Assembly (NCBI GenBank): GCA_023411375.1
Contig: JAEYOW010000001.1
Coordinates: 1-28,429 of the forward strand
Direction of reading: 5' to 3'
Source: Bacillota bacterium
GTDB lineage: Bacteria > Bacillota > Clostridia > Christensenellales > Aristaeellaceae
DNA length: 28,429 nt
Position 1 is the first letter of the stretch. Each line of letters opens with the position of its first letter. Under the pieces are notes generated by a model. It was not told the origin of the DNA. It did not search any database and saw only the letters and a list, made by a program, of their open reading frames with translations. Made by a program: the position numbers and the translations under genes. This document shows, one piece after another, positions 8,754-16,654 of this stretch.

Positions 8754-9421
8754 TGCATTCGCTCCTGCTTTACCTTTTTGTCGATCACGTGCCGTTTGGC
8801 AAGCTCGCGCGTCACATCCTCCAGTGAAACGCCCATGTCCACCATCAGCACCATCGAATGGTACATCAGGTCGCCAAGCTCGTACACGGTTTCTTCTTTG
8901 TCGTTTTTGGCCCCGGCGATCAGCACCTCGGTGCATTCCTCGCCGATCTTTTTCAAAATTTTATCGCGGCCCTTTTCAAACAGGTAGGTCGTATAGCTGC
9001 CTTCCTGCGGATGGATTTTCCGCCCCGCGATCAGCTCCATCAGCCCGGAAAGCGAAAACGGCCTGATGTCGTCATCTTCAAACAGCTCGTCAAAAAAGCA
9101 GCTTTCCGCGCCGGTATGGCAGGCGGGACCTGCTTTTTTTACTTGTACCACCAGCGCGTCTCCGTCGCAATCCGCCATGACGGATACGACCCGCTGCGTG
9201 TTTCCGCTTGTCTCGCCCTTACGCCACAGGCATTTTCGGCTCCTGCTGTAAAAGCAGGTGCGTTTTTCCGCCAGCGTAACGCGCAGGCTTTCTTCATTCA
9301 TATATGCAAGCGTCAGCACCTCGTGCGTCACATAATCCTGAACAACAGCAGGAATCAACCCGTTTTCATCAAACTTCAGCCTTCTGATCAATTCGTCCAC
9401 ATGGTCCATCTCAACAGCCAT
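8750..9421 (-). CDS. hisIE: bifunctional phosphoribosyl-AMP cyclohydrolase / phosphoribosyl-ATP pyrophosphatase
   Basis: This is a 223-residue fusion. The HisI half (about residues 5-115) shows 'SRSRKCLWRKGETSGN' and the zinc/magnesium site sequence 'DCDGDALVVQV...GPACHTG'. The HisE half (about 130-215) shows 'KILKKIGEECTEVLIAGA' and 'ELGDLMYHSMVLM'. It performs steps 2 and 3 of histidine synthesis. The length is normal for the fused form. It lies 41 bases downstream of hisF and overlaps hisK by 4 bases, which points to translational coupling. Confidence 0.97.
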   Translation of the reverse strand: MAVEMDHVDELIRRLKFDENGLIPAVVQDYVTHEVLTLAYMNEESLRVTLAEKRTCFYSRSRKCLWRKGETSGNTQRVVSVMADCDGDALVVQVKKAGPACHTGAESCFFDELFEDDDIRPFSLSGLMELIAGRKIHPQEGSYTTYLFEKGRDKILKKIGEECTEVLIAGAKNDKEETVYELGDLMYHSMVLMVDMGVSLEDVTRELAKRHVIDKKVKQERMQ

Positions 9422-9462
9422 CCTCTCTTCATCACGAACGGAATATCAAAAGACCTTTCCGT

Positions 9463-10227
9463 TCAGCCCTCCATCAGGCGCACCGGCACGCCGTTTTGCT
9501 TCAGATAACGCTTCAGCCCGCATATTTCCACCTCGCGGGAGTGAAAGATGGACGCGGCCAGCCCGGCATCCACACAGTCAAGCCCAAAAAGCGTAAGAAA
9601 ATCTTCCTTGCCGCCCGCGCCGCCCGAGGCGATAACCGGCAGCGATATCGCGTTTCCAATAGCGCTTAACATCTCCAGGTCAAAACCGCCGCGCACGCCG
9701 TCCGTATCGATGGAGTTGACCACCACCTCGCCCGCGCCGCCATCCTGTCCTCTTTTGACCCAGTCGATAGCGTCAAGCCCCGTATCGTCGCGCCCGCCGC
9801 GCGCAAATACGTGAAAACCGCCGTTCACCCGCTTGACATCTACGCTCAGTACCACGCACTGGTTGCCGTAACGCTTGGCCGCCTGAGCGATCAGGCCGGG
9901 ATTGCGGATCGCGCCGCTGTTGACGCTTACCTTGTCCGCGCCGCATTTGAGCACGCGGTCAAAATCATCCAGCGTGTTAATGCTTCCGCCGACCGTCAGC
10001 GGGATAAAAACCTCCGCCGCCACGGCGCGCAACGCGTCCGCAAACAACGGCCTGCCCTCCGCGCTGGCGGTGATATCGTAAAACACCAGTTCATCCGCAC
10101 CGGAGTCGTTGTAAAACCGCGCCAGCGCGACAGGGTCGTCCACATCACGCAGCCCATCAAAGTTGACGCCCTTCACCACGCGTCCTTCACGCACGTCAAG
10201 GCACGGAATAATTCGTTTGGTCAGCAC
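9463..10227 (-). CDS. hisF: imidazole glycerol phosphate synthase, cyclase subunit
   Basis: This 254-residue (beta-alpha)8 barrel has the catalytic Asp11 in 'IIPCLDVREGRVVKG' and the second catalytic Asp in 'LSVDVKRVNGG'. The phosphate-binding 'VGGSIN', 'NSGAI' and 'ASGGAG' loops are present. It uses ammonia from HisH to make IGP and AICAR. The start codon is GTG (10225-10227), preceded by GAGGGGG. It is separated from hisA by 44 bases. Confidence 0.97.
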   Translation of the reverse strand: MLTKRIIPCLDVREGRVVKGVNFDGLRDVDDPVALARFYNDSGADELVFYDITASAEGRPLFADALRAVAAEVFIPLTVGGSINTLDDFDRVLKCGADKVSVNSGAIRNPGLIAQAAKRYGNQCVVLSVDVKRVNGGFHVFARGGRDDTGLDAIDWVKRGQDGGAGEVVVNSIDTDGVRGGFDLEMLSAIGNAISLPVIASGGAGGKEDFLTLFGLDCVDAGLAASIFHSREVEICGLKRYLKQNGVPVRLMEG

Positions 10228-10271
10228 GTATATCCCCCTCTACAGTTGCGAACGGAGCATTTAATCTCTTT

Positions 10272-10997
10272 TCATACAGCCGCTTCGCCGCCCGCAATCC
10301 GAATGGCGCGCTTTAAGTCCAGCTTGCCCGCGTAGAGCGCCTTGCCCAGAATCGCGCCGTAAACGCCCATCTCCCGCAGCGCCGCGATTTCGCTTTCAAA
10401 GCTCACTCCGCCGCTGGCAATCACCCGAAGGCCGCTTAGTTTGCTCAGCTCCCCGTAAACGTCAAGGTTCGTTCCTCGCAGCTGTCCATCCCGGCTGATA
10501 TCCGTGTAAATCACGGTATTGATGCCCGCTTCCAGCACCTTTCGGCAAAAATCCACGCCTTTCAGCGCGCTTGTTTCGCGCCAGCCATGCGTGGCGACAA
10601 GCCCGTCCCGCGCATCCACGCCCACAGCCAGGCGGTCCCCATATCTTTTGGCCAGCCGCTTCACCAGCCCGAAGTCCGTCACGGCCACGGTGCCCAATAT
10701 CACGCGATCAACGCCCAGCGCAAGCGTGTTTTCCACATCCGCCTCCGTACGCATGCCGCCGCCCGCTTCCGTAAACAGCGGCAGCCCGCAAAGCCTTTTG
10801 ATAACCTCGCGGTTCATGGGGCCGCCGGCCTTCGCGCCGTCCAGATCAACGGCATGTAAACAGGATGCTCCCGCCTCCACAAAGCCCCGGGCCACGCATA
10901 CCGGGTCGTCCGAATAGACGGTCATGCGGTCGTAGTCCCCCTGCGACAAGCGCACCACGCGCCCGCCGCGCAGGTCAATCGCGGGATAGATCAGCAT
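10272..10997 (-). CDS. hisA: ProFAR isomerase (HisA)
   Basis: This 241-residue barrel is homologous to HisF. The catalytic Asp8 lies in 'YPAIDLRGGRVVRLSQGDY' and the second Asp in 'VGVDARDG'; the 'ASGGV' phosphate loop is intact. It carries out the Amadori isomerisation of step 4. Its start codon overlaps the end of hisH by 7 bases, so translation is likely coupled. No duplicated or fused barrel is present. Confidence 0.97.
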   Translation of the reverse strand: MLIYPAIDLRGGRVVRLSQGDYDRMTVYSDDPVCVARGFVEAGASCLHAVDLDGAKAGGPMNREVIKRLCGLPLFTEAGGGMRTEADVENTLALGVDRVILGTVAVTDFGLVKRLAKRYGDRLAVGVDARDGLVATHGWRETSALKGVDFCRKVLEAGINTVIYTDISRDGQLRGTNLDVYGELSKLSGLRVIASGGVSFESEIAALREMGVYGAILGKALYAGKLDLKRAIRIAGGEAAV

Positions 10998-11623
10998 GCC
11001 GCCGCCCCCTTCTCCATGGCGAAGGCCTTTAGCATTCGCAGGCCGACCTCGCCGCTTTTTTCTGGATGAAACTGCGTGCCGCAGACGTTACCGTTTCGCA
11101 CAACGCCCGCGACCACCGCGCCGCCGTATGCCGACGTGGCGACAAGCGCGGCGTCACACTCCGCCGCATAGAAGGAATGCACGTAATAGACAAAATCTCC
11201 TGCGCGCACGCCGCACAGCAGCGGATCGCCCTCCCGGCAAACGTCCAGGCTGTTCCAGCCCATATGCGGCGTTTTCGCTCCCGCGCGAAGCTCCGCCGCA
11301 AGGGGACGTACTTCGCCGCGTATCAGCCCCAGCCCGGCATGCTCGCCATATTCAAAACTTTTATCAAACAAAAGCTGCATGCCCAGGCAGATACCCAACA
11401 GCGGCTTGCCCGCCGCCGCAAGCTCGCCAAGCAGCCCATCCAGCCCATAGGTCCGAAGCCTGTCCGCCGCGTCGCCAAACGCTCCAACGCCGGGTAAAAT
11501 GATCCGCTCCGCCTCCCTGAGCTCCCGCTCATCCCGCGTTACCACGCACTGCGCGCCGATGCGGCGCAGCGAGCAGGTAAGCGAGTATAGATTGCCCACG
11601 CCGTAATCCACCACAGCGATCAT
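10991..11623 (-). CDS. hisH: imidazole glycerol phosphate synthase, glutaminase subunit
   Basis: This 210-residue class I glutamine amidotransferase has the nucleophile Cys79 in 'LLGICLGMQLLF' and the His/Glu of 'TQFHPEKSGEVG' near the C-terminus, forming the triad. The oxyanion region 'LPGVGAFG' (43-50) is normal. It supplies ammonia to HisF. The ATG overlaps the hisB stop as ATGA. Confidence 0.97.
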   Translation of the reverse strand: MIAVVDYGVGNLYSLTCSLRRIGAQCVVTRDERELREAERIILPGVGAFGDAADRLRTYGLDGLLGELAAAGKPLLGICLGMQLLFDKSFEYGEHAGLGLIRGEVRPLAAELRAGAKTPHMGWNSLDVCREGDPLLCGVRAGDFVYYVHSFYAAECDAALVATSAYGGAVVAGVVRNGNVCGTQFHPEKSGEVGLRMLKAFAMEKGAAAC

Positions 11624-12222
11624 AGGTTCTCTCCCCCAAGCGTGCCCTTTGTGGAGGGGATTTCACCCGCGCATGCCGGGTCGATCAGGACGGCCTCCCG
11701 CATCGCTCGCCCAAAGCCCTTGAATACCGCCTCAATGATGTGGTGCGTATTTTCGCCCGCAAGCGCGCGGATATGAAGCGTCACATTGGCCTCCCTCGCG
11801 AACGCCAGAAAAAACTCCTTTACCAGCTCGGTATCGAACGTGCCCACCTTCTGGGTGGGCATTTCGGCCTCAAACCCCAAAAAGGCTCGCCCGCTCAAAT
11901 CCACCGCCACAAGCGCCAGCGCCTCGTCCATGGGCAAAAGCCGCTGTCCATAGCGGTTCACGCCCCGCCGGTCGCCAAGCGCCCGGGCGAACGCACACCC
12001 CAGCGAGATACCGGTATCCTCCACAGTGTGGTGATCATCCACATCCGTATCGCCCGTGCATTTCACGCTCAGGTCAAAGCGGCCATGCCTTGCAAACAGC
12101 TCCAGCATATGGTTCAAAAACCCGCAGCCTGTATCCACCTGGTATTCGCCCCTGCCATCAAGATTGAGCCGCAGCCGAATTTCCGTTTCGGCGGTTTTGC
12201 GGGCGACGCTCGCCTCTCTCAT
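11620..12222 (-). CDS. hisB: imidazoleglycerol-phosphate dehydratase
   Basis: At 200 residues this is the stand-alone dehydratase, without the fused phosphatase seen in enterobacterial HisB. The two manganese-binding signatures 'DDHHTVEDTGI' and 'ENTHHIIEAVFKG' and the 'GFLNHMLELFARHG' segment are present. It performs step 6. The missing phosphatase activity is supplied by the separate PHP phosphatase at the end of the operon. Confidence 0.97.
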   Translation of the reverse strand: MREASVARKTAETEIRLRLNLDGRGEYQVDTGCGFLNHMLELFARHGRFDLSVKCTGDTDVDDHHTVEDTGISLGCAFARALGDRRGVNRYGQRLLPMDEALALVAVDLSGRAFLGFEAEMPTQKVGTFDTELVKEFFLAFAREANVTLHIRALAGENTHHIIEAVFKGFGRAMREAVLIDPACAGEIPSTKGTLGGENL

Positions 12223-12265
12223 CCCTCATGCTCCTCTCTGAACCCTTACGTTGGCGGGGCGCTCA

Positions 12266-13336
12266 TCAGCCGTTCATTTCCGCCAGAATTGCGCGTGTTT
12301 CCAATATCAGGCGGCGCATCTGCTCCCGGGTGCCGATGGTAATCCTCACATGGTTTTCCAGCCCCGGCTCGTCCCAGTGGCGCACCAGAACGCCGCGCGC
12401 CCTCAGCTTTTCATAGTATTCCCTTCCGCCAAGGCGCGGATGGGCGGCAAACAGAAAATTCGCCGCGCTATCCGTCAGAATAAAGCCCAGCGCGCGAAGC
12501 TCTTTCGACGTTTCCTCCCGCTGCCGGATGATCTTTTGCGTGCATTCCTCAAAATACGGGCGGTCATTGATCGCCTCCAAGCCGGCCAGCATGCTCAGGC
12601 GGTTGATACTGTATGGATGGAAGCTGTTGCGCACCCGGTCCAGGTCCGAAATCAGCTCCGCGCTTCCCAGCGCGTATCCGAGACGCGCGCCCGCCAGCGA
12701 GCGGGATTTGGAAAATGTCCGCACGATCAACAGGTTGGGATATCCCGCCAGCAATGGAAGGGCGCTCTCCCCTCCAAAATCCACGTATGCCTCGTCCACC
12801 AGCACGACGTTTTCGGGATTGCCCGCCACGATGCGCTCAATGTCGCAAAGCGGCAGCGCGATCCCTGTGGGTGCATTCGGGTTGGCGAGCACCACCGTCG
12901 TATTCACACCGCAGAATTTTTCCACAGGCAGCGTAAAATCCCCGTTGAGCGCTATGACGTTGGTTCCAACCTGAAACAGCCGCGCAAATACCCTGTAAAA
13001 ACCGTACGTAATGTCCGGCATCGTCACCGGACGGTTCGCGTCCGCAAAGGCAAGGAACGCAAAGCCCAGCGTTTCATCCGAGCCGTTGGAGGTAAACACG
13101 TTCTCCGACTTCAGCCCATATTCCCGCGCAATCGCGCGCCGAAGCGGCAGCGCCGTCGGGTCGGAATAGAGGTTTAAGCGGGCCGCCTGCTCCCTGTCCA
13201 GCGCATCCAGCACGCGCGTGGAGGGCGGATACGGGCTTTCGTTTGTGTTCAGCTTCACATAGCTCCTGTCCTGCGGCTGCTCGCCCGGCACATAAGGTTT
13301 GAGGCATTGAAGCCCCGCCGCCAGAAAACCGCTCAT
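12266..13336 (-). CDS. hisC: histidinol-phosphate aminotransferase
   Basis: This 356-residue fold-type I PLP enzyme has the PLP-binding lysine in 'VRTFSKSRSLAGARLGYA', the PLP-contacting 'NPNAPTG' and 'VDEAYVDF' motifs and the N-terminal 'KLNTNESPYPPS' substrate region. It converts imidazole acetol phosphate to histidinol phosphate. A GGGGAGG site precedes the ATG. Gaps of 53 bases to hisD and 43 bases to hisB are the largest inside the operon, but I see no terminator in them. Confidence 0.97.
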   Translation of the reverse strand: MSGFLAAGLQCLKPYVPGEQPQDRSYVKLNTNESPYPPSTRVLDALDREQAARLNLYSDPTALPLRRAIAREYGLKSENVFTSNGSDETLGFAFLAFADANRPVTMPDITYGFYRVFARLFQVGTNVIALNGDFTLPVEKFCGVNTTVVLANPNAPTGIALPLCDIERIVAGNPENVVLVDEAYVDFGGESALPLLAGYPNLLIVRTFSKSRSLAGARLGYALGSAELISDLDRVRNSFHPYSINRLSMLAGLEAINDRPYFEECTQKIIRQREETSKELRALGFILTDSAANFLFAAHPRLGGREYYEKLRARGVLVRHWDEPGLENHVRITIGTREQMRRLILETRAILAEMNG

Positions 13337-13389
13337 GAGGTCGCCTCCCCGTCGGGCGTGCCGCCGCCAAAAGCGCGGGCACGCCGCCT

Positions 13390-14679
13390 TTATTGCTTTT
13401 CGCCTACCCTGACCCGCACGGCGTTTGCATGCGCGCCCAAGCCCTCGCTCTGCGCAAAGCGCATCACGTCCTCCGCCACGTCCTCAAGCGCCTCGCGCGT
13501 ATAGTAAATGTAGCTGGAGCGGCGGGAGAAATCATCCACCCCCAACGGTGAGGAATATCGCGCCGTGCCGCTTGTGGGCAGCGTATGGTTGGGTCCGGCC
13601 AGATAGTCGCCCAGCGGCTCCGGGCAATTGCGTCCCAGAAACACGCTGCCTGCGTTGTGCAAAAGCGGCAAAAGCCCAAAGGGATCGTCCACGCACACCT
13701 CGAGGTGCTCGGGCGCGATTTCGTCAGCCACGCGCGCGGCGGTTTCAAGGTCGTCCACCACAATAATGCGCCCGTTTTGCTCGATGGACGCGCGCGCGAT
13801 CTCCTCGCGCTCCAGAAGCGGGAGCTGGCGTTCCAGCTCGCCGCGCACGCATTCAGCCAGCTCCGCGCTGGTGGTTGCCAGCCATGCCGAGGAAAGCCTG
13901 TCGTGCTCCGCCTGACTGAGCAAATCCGCCGCCACGTGCGCGGGGTTGCTCTTCTCATCCGCGATTACCATGATCTCGCTCGGCCCGGCGATCATATCGA
14001 TATCCGCCAGCCCTTGCCCGAAGCATAGCTGCTTGGCCGTCGCAACATAGATATTTCCCGGACCGACGATCTTGTCCACCTTGGGCACGCTCCGGGTGCC
14101 ATAGGCCAGCGCCGCCACGGCCTGCGCGCCGCCCAGCTTCACAATGGTCCTGACCCCCGCCAGCTTCGCCGCGGCCAAAATCACGGCCGGTACGCCGCCC
14201 GTCCGGTCGGGCGGCGTGGTCATAACGATATTTTCAACCCCGGCGATTCTCGCGGGAATCGCGTCCATCAAAACGCTGCTGGGATACCTTGCCGTACCGC
14301 CCGGCACATACAGTCCCACGCTTTTGAGCGGCAGAACCCGCTGCCCCACCACCACGCCTTGGGAAGGCGTGTCCACAAAGCCGGAACGCTTTTGCTGTAA
14401 ATGAAAGCGCTCGATATTGCGCGCCGCCAGCTCCATGGTTCGCAAAAGCTCCGGCTCGACGCTCTCAAACGCGGCTTCAATCTCCCGTTCGGTTACCAGA
14501 AGGCTTTCCAGCCGCGCTCCGTCAAATTTCTCACAGTATTTAAACAGCGCCTCGTCGCCGCGGGTCTTAACCTGCGAAAAAATCTCAGCCACAGCGGCGC
14601 TTACGTCCCGTTTTTCCTCCTCGGCCCGGTTTAACAGCGCGTCCGCACGCTCGCCGTTGTATCTTACAATCCGAATCAT
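13390..14679 (-). CDS. hisD: histidinol dehydrogenase
   Basis: The 429-residue length matches the family. Recognisable blocks are 'VDKIVGPGNIYVATAK', 'DMIAGPSEIMVIAD', 'LLSQAEHDRLSSAWL' with the zinc and catalytic residues, 'IAPEHLEVCVDDP', and the C-terminal 'AGPNHTLPTSGTARYSS'. It oxidises histidinol to histidine using two NAD+ and zinc, the last step of the pathway. The start overlaps the hisG stop as ATGA. Confidence 0.97.
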   Translation of the reverse strand: MIRIVRYNGERADALLNRAEEEKRDVSAAVAEIFSQVKTRGDEALFKYCEKFDGARLESLLVTEREIEAAFESVEPELLRTMELAARNIERFHLQQKRSGFVDTPSQGVVVGQRVLPLKSVGLYVPGGTARYPSSVLMDAIPARIAGVENIVMTTPPDRTGGVPAVILAAAKLAGVRTIVKLGGAQAVAALAYGTRSVPKVDKIVGPGNIYVATAKQLCFGQGLADIDMIAGPSEIMVIADEKSNPAHVAADLLSQAEHDRLSSAWLATTSAELAECVRGELERQLPLLEREEIARASIEQNGRIIVVDDLETAARVADEIAPEHLEVCVDDPFGLLPLLHNAGSVFLGRNCPEPLGDYLAGPNHTLPTSGTARYSSPLGVDDFSRRSSYIYYTREALEDVAEDVMRFAQSEGLGAHANAVRVRVGEKQ

Positions 14680-15314
14680 GCCTTTTCCTCCCTCCGGTCG
14701 ATTTCCGCCGCAAGCTTTCGCGCGATCTCCTCAATCCGCCCGCCCTTAAACTTCATCGACGCCTTGTTTGCGATGAAGCGTGCGCTGACAGGCAAAATCT
14801 CCCGCGTGACCTCCAACTGGTTCTGCCTGAGCGTCGTTCCGGTTTCCACAATATCCACAATCACATCCGACAGGCGCAAAAGCGGCGCCAGCTCGATAGA
14901 GCCGTTGAGCTTAATTACCTCGATCTCCCGGCTCAGGCCCGCATAAAACCGCTTGGCGATGTTAGGGTATTTGGTCGCCACGCGCAGCGGCCGCTGCGCG
15001 TCCTCCCGGAAGCCCACCGGGGCCGCCTCCGCCATCCGGCATTTTCCAAGCCGGAGGTCAAGCAGTTCATATACATCGTTGCCGCCTTCCAAAAGCACAT
15101 CCTTGCCCACCACACCCACGTCGGCCGCGCCGTGCTCCACATAAATCGCCACATCGGAGGGCTTCACCAGCAGATAGCTGATTTCGCCCCTTTCATCCGT
15201 CAGTACCAGCCTGCGGTCGTCGCTGTCCATAGCGGCACAGTCGTAACCGACCGACTTGAAAAGGCGGTACACCTTATCGCCCAGGCGGCCCTTTGGCAAA
15301 GCGATATTCAGCAT
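14676..15314 (-). CDS. hisG: ATP phosphoribosyltransferase, short form
   Basis: At 212 residues this is the short HisG, which lacks the C-terminal regulatory domain and depends on HisZ. It shows 'IALPKGRLGDKVYRLF' at the start, 'DVGVVGKDVLLE' in the middle, and the PRPP-binding loop in 'DVIVDIVETGTTLRQN'. It joins ATP and PRPP, the committed step. It overlaps hisZ by 7 bases; an AGGAGGTGA site lies inside the hisZ end. Confidence 0.97.
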   Translation of the reverse strand: MLNIALPKGRLGDKVYRLFKSVGYDCAAMDSDDRRLVLTDERGEISYLLVKPSDVAIYVEHGAADVGVVGKDVLLEGGNDVYELLDLRLGKCRMAEAAPVGFREDAQRPLRVATKYPNIAKRFYAGLSREIEVIKLNGSIELAPLLRLSDVIVDIVETGTTLRQNQLEVTREILPVSARFIANKASMKFKGGRIEEIARKLAAEIDRREEKA

Positions 15315-16432
15315 TCCTCCGTCACCTCCTCAAACCCCGTGCCGGTAAAGCGCAGCCTTCTGCCAACCCGCAGGCCGGCAGGTTTTTCCGTCGCGGCCAG
15401 CACGCGCACGCCCTCGCCGCAAAGCCCTGCCACAGCGGCCAGCACCGCCGCCGCGTCGTCCTGCGGCCCGTATAGCGCCAACACGTCCGCGTCGTATTCG
15501 GCAGGGCTTGCCAAAACGCGGTCCAGCTCGTTCAGGTACAGGGCGAAGCCCAGGCCTCCACCCTCTTTGCCAAATTTTCGCATCAGGCGGTCATAACGCC
15601 CTCCGCCCAACACCATACGCGGCGCTCCCTCCACGTAGCCCTGAAAAACAAGCCCGTTATAATAATCCAAGTCGTTCAAAAGGGAGAAATCCAACCGTAC
15701 ACATTCCGCCAGTCCCAGGCTGTCCAGCGCGCCGTACAGCCTGGAAAGCTCGCCCACCGCCTGCTTCATCTCCGCGCCCACGGCGATATTGGCCGCACGG
15801 GTAAGCGTCCCGCTCACATCACCCGCAAGCGACGGCAGCGCGGCAATCCGCTCCGCGTAAATCGGCGCGATCTGCCACCGTTTCAGCGCCGTCTCCAGCT
15901 CGTGCGCGTTTTTCTGGCTGATCAGCTCAAACGCCTGTCCGCGCTGCTCTGCCGTCAGGCCCGCGTCGGCCATTAGTCCTCCCGCAAAGCCCATATGGCT
16001 TACATCCAGCACATACGGCGCCCCGGTTTGCCGCAGGCTTTCAATCGCAAGTCTAAGCACCTCGCACGTGCCGTATAGATCCACATCGCCCAGGTACTCC
16101 ACGCCGATCTGCTCAATCTCCGTAAACTCGTGGTCCGTGGGCGATACGCGGTATACGCTTTCATTATAATATAGCTTTTCCACGCCGCTTCTCTCCGCGT
16201 GCGCGCGCTTGACGATGGAAAGCGTCACGTCCGGCTTAAGCGCCATCAGCTTGCCGTTTGCGTTTGTAAAGCTGAGCACGCGCTCGCTGGTCAAAAAGCT
16301 CTTGTTCTCTAGGTACAGCGAATACTCCTCAAAGCGCCGCATGGGAAAGCGCGTATACCCGTATCCCTCATAAAGCTCCCGAAGTCCAAGCACCATCCGC
16401 TCCTGCGCGCTTAAAACATCCTGCTTAAACAT
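15308..16432 (-). CDS. hisZ: ATP phosphoribosyltransferase regulatory subunit
   Basis: This HisRS-like protein of about 374 residues has class II synthetase-type motifs (for example 'KLMALKPDVTLSIVKRA' and the C-terminal 'MVLGGGRYDRLMRKFG') but lacks the anticodon-binding domain. Located next to short hisG, it is the regulatory subunit that makes HisG active and histidine-sensitive. I choose ATG 16432: a GGGGGAGGG site (16438-16446) overlaps the upstream GTG at 16438 and is spaced correctly only for the ATG. It is the first gene of the his operon. Confidence 0.95.
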   Translation of the reverse strand: MFKQDVLSAQERMVLGLRELYEGYGYTRFPMRRFEEYSLYLENKSFLTSERVLSFTNANGKLMALKPDVTLSIVKRAHAERSGVEKLYYNESVYRVSPTDHEFTEIEQIGVEYLGDVDLYGTCEVLRLAIESLRQTGAPYVLDVSHMGFAGGLMADAGLTAEQRGQAFELISQKNAHELETALKRWQIAPIYAERIAALPSLAGDVSGTLTRAANIAVGAEMKQAVGELSRLYGALDSLGLAECVRLDFSLLNDLDYYNGLVFQGYVEGAPRMVLGGGRYDRLMRKFGKEGGGLGFALYLNELDRVLASPAEYDADVLALYGPQDDAAAVLAAVAGLCGEGVRVLAATEKPAGLRVGRRLRFTGTGFEEVTEEC

Positions 16433-16472
16433 TCGCACCCTCCCCCGTTGCGGCCGTCCAACCGTTCGTATT

Positions 16473-16481
16473 ATTATAGCA
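16473..16481 (-). promoter_or_regulatory. possible second his promoter (extended -10)
   Basis: On the minus strand the sequence TGC-TATAAT (TATAAT at 16473-16478) is a perfect extended -10 element, about 40 bases upstream of hisZ. No good -35 is found at 17 bases, so it may be a weaker proximal promoter or chance. Confidence 0.35.
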
Positions 16482-16510
16482 CAGTCAACTCCCTCCGCGC
16501 CATGGCAGTT

Positions 16511-16539
16511 AGTATAGCATAGCGATTTACTTTAGTCAA
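16511..16539 (-). promoter_or_regulatory. his operon promoter
   Basis: On the minus strand TTGACT (16534-16539) is followed after 17 bases by TATACT (16511-16516), with a TG just ahead of the -10. Transcription would start near 16504, giving an untranslated leader of roughly 70 bases. That is too short for a T-box, and none of its motifs are present. Confidence 0.8.
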
Positions 16540-16578
16540 GCATTGTGATAAATCGATAAATCGCACTTTCTTCCCGCC

Positions 16579-16607
16579 TTGACGAACCCGGATGAATCTA
16601 TTATGAT
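16579..16607 (+). promoter_or_regulatory. promoter of the membrane protein-mscL operon
   Basis: TTGACG (16579-16584) and TATGAT (16602-16607) are separated by 17 bases, about 48 bases ahead of the chosen start codon. It is back-to-back with the his promoter, with 39 bases between the two -35 elements. Confidence 0.65.
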
Positions 16608-16654
16608 AAGACATATTTCGCAACAATGCTTACGTGGGGGAAGGAGGCGTGCGC

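Noticed and set aside
8754..8936. N-terminal extension of the histidinol phosphatase frame
   Set aside because: The extra 61 codons lie inside hisIE and read as Arg/Gly-rich shadow sequence; ATG 8753 has a binding site and overlaps the hisIE stop in the usual ATGA way.
11066..11497. Plus-strand open frame opposite hisH
   Set aside because: Antisense to intact hisH with its catalytic Cys-His-Glu; basic shadow translation only.
12251..13177. Plus-strand open frame of 308 codons opposite hisC
   Set aside because: It is antisense to an intact hisC with all PLP motifs, and its own translation is Arg/Gln/His-rich and unlike any protein family.
16439..16510. Histidine T-box or attenuator ahead of hisZ
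   Set aside because: The leader from the predicted start site is only about 70 bases and has no T-box motif, terminator hairpin or histidine-rich short frame.
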